DNA of 64,000 nt from Stenotrophomonas mori (GTDB lineage Bacteria; Pseudomonadota; Gammaproteobacteria; Xanthomonadales; Xanthomonadaceae): the NCBI RefSeq assembly GCF_023556335.1, contig NZ_JAIKTS010000001.1:124001-188000 (forward strand), read 5' to 3'. The notes under the pieces are model-generated. The model was not told where the DNA came from and ran no database searches. It saw only the letters and a list, made by a program, of their open reading frames with translations. Made by a program: the position numbers and the translations under genes. Numbering within the stretch: position 1 is the first letter of the stretch; each line of letters opens with the position of its first letter. Of this stretch, positions 63,960 to 64,000 are shown piece after piece.

Positions 63960-64000
63960 AGCCATCTTTGCGCTAGCTTGCGGCTTGGCGTTCTTGCTGT
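63943..64000 (+). CDS. Membrane protein, N-terminal fragment cut by window end
   Basis: A frame opens at GTG 63943 inside the end of the preceding gene and runs to the window end. It encodes VRFVAEAIFALACGLAFLL, a hydrophobic N-terminal helix. The 17-base overlap suggests translational coupling with the upstream soluble protein. Only 19 residues are visible, so the call rests on hydrophobicity and coupling. Confidence 0.5.
   Translation, partial: MRFVAEAIFALACGLAFLL

Overview
The window is about 64 kb of GC-rich DNA (roughly 70 % by eye) with ordinary bacterial gene density. The fused cysNC, the rpsP-rimM-trmD-rplS operon, the coaE-pilD-pilC / pilA-pilA / pilB type IV pilus locus and the style of the housekeeping proteins point to a gammaproteobacterium of the Xanthomonadaceae/Lysobacteraceae (Stenotrophomonas, Pseudoxanthomonas, Lysobacter or Luteimonas type). 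The genus cannot be fixed from sequence reading alone.

Layout. 0-2.3 kb: end of sulfate activation (cysD, cysNC). 2.5-6.7 kb: an RND efflux adaptor and pump. 6.9-10.1 kb: an amino-acid:sodium symporter and two methyltransferases. 10.1-18.1 kb, mostly minus strand: NAD synthetase, MscL, an FAH-family hydrolase, a small membrane protein, a plus-strand Rieske protein, an SLC13 permease, and trmB-thiG-thiS. 18.2-24.1 kb: a GDSL autotransporter, tRNA-Gly(CCC), rimK, a small secreted protein and a two-component system resembling ColRS/VgrRS. 24.2-42.4 kb: the type IV pilus locus. 42.5-49.1 kb: a CcsA-like protein, ffh, a nitronate monooxygenase-like enzyme, a class IV aminotransferase and the rpsP operon. 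49.4-56.7 kb: MATE exporter, lipoprotein, Hsp15, a YidB-like protein, catalase, a WYL regulator and a GST gene with an in-frame stop. 56.8-57.5 kb: non-coding repeats. 57.5-60.2 kb: mutS. 60.3-64.0 kb: the start of an integrated element (tyrosine recombinase, small genes, an HTH protein and an unrecognised gene overlapping a truncated membrane gene).

The most interesting region is the pilus locus. coaE, pilD and pilC run one way and two pilin genes run the other. Each pilin gene has a GG-N10-GC sigma-54 promoter element upstream. A multi-membrane GT-C-like glycosyltransferase lies between the pilins. About 10 kb of glycan genes separate the second pilin from pilB. The plus-strand half encodes a flippase, an FkbM methyltransferase, a fused cytidylyltransferase/short-chain reductase with the architecture of Haemophilus CDP-ribitol synthase (Bcs1/Acs1), and a TagF-like polyol-phosphate transferase. 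The minus-strand half encodes a GT2, a GT39-like membrane glycosyltransferase, a UDP-GlcNAc 2-epimerase-like enzyme and a GT4. No Wzy polymerase is visible. Together they suggest a teichoic-acid-like polyol-phosphate glycan, possibly used to decorate the pilus. That link is inference.

The right edge next to mutS is a horizontally acquired island. Its last visible genes, a soluble protein of unknown family overlapping a membrane protein, form a candidate two-gene system cut by the window end.
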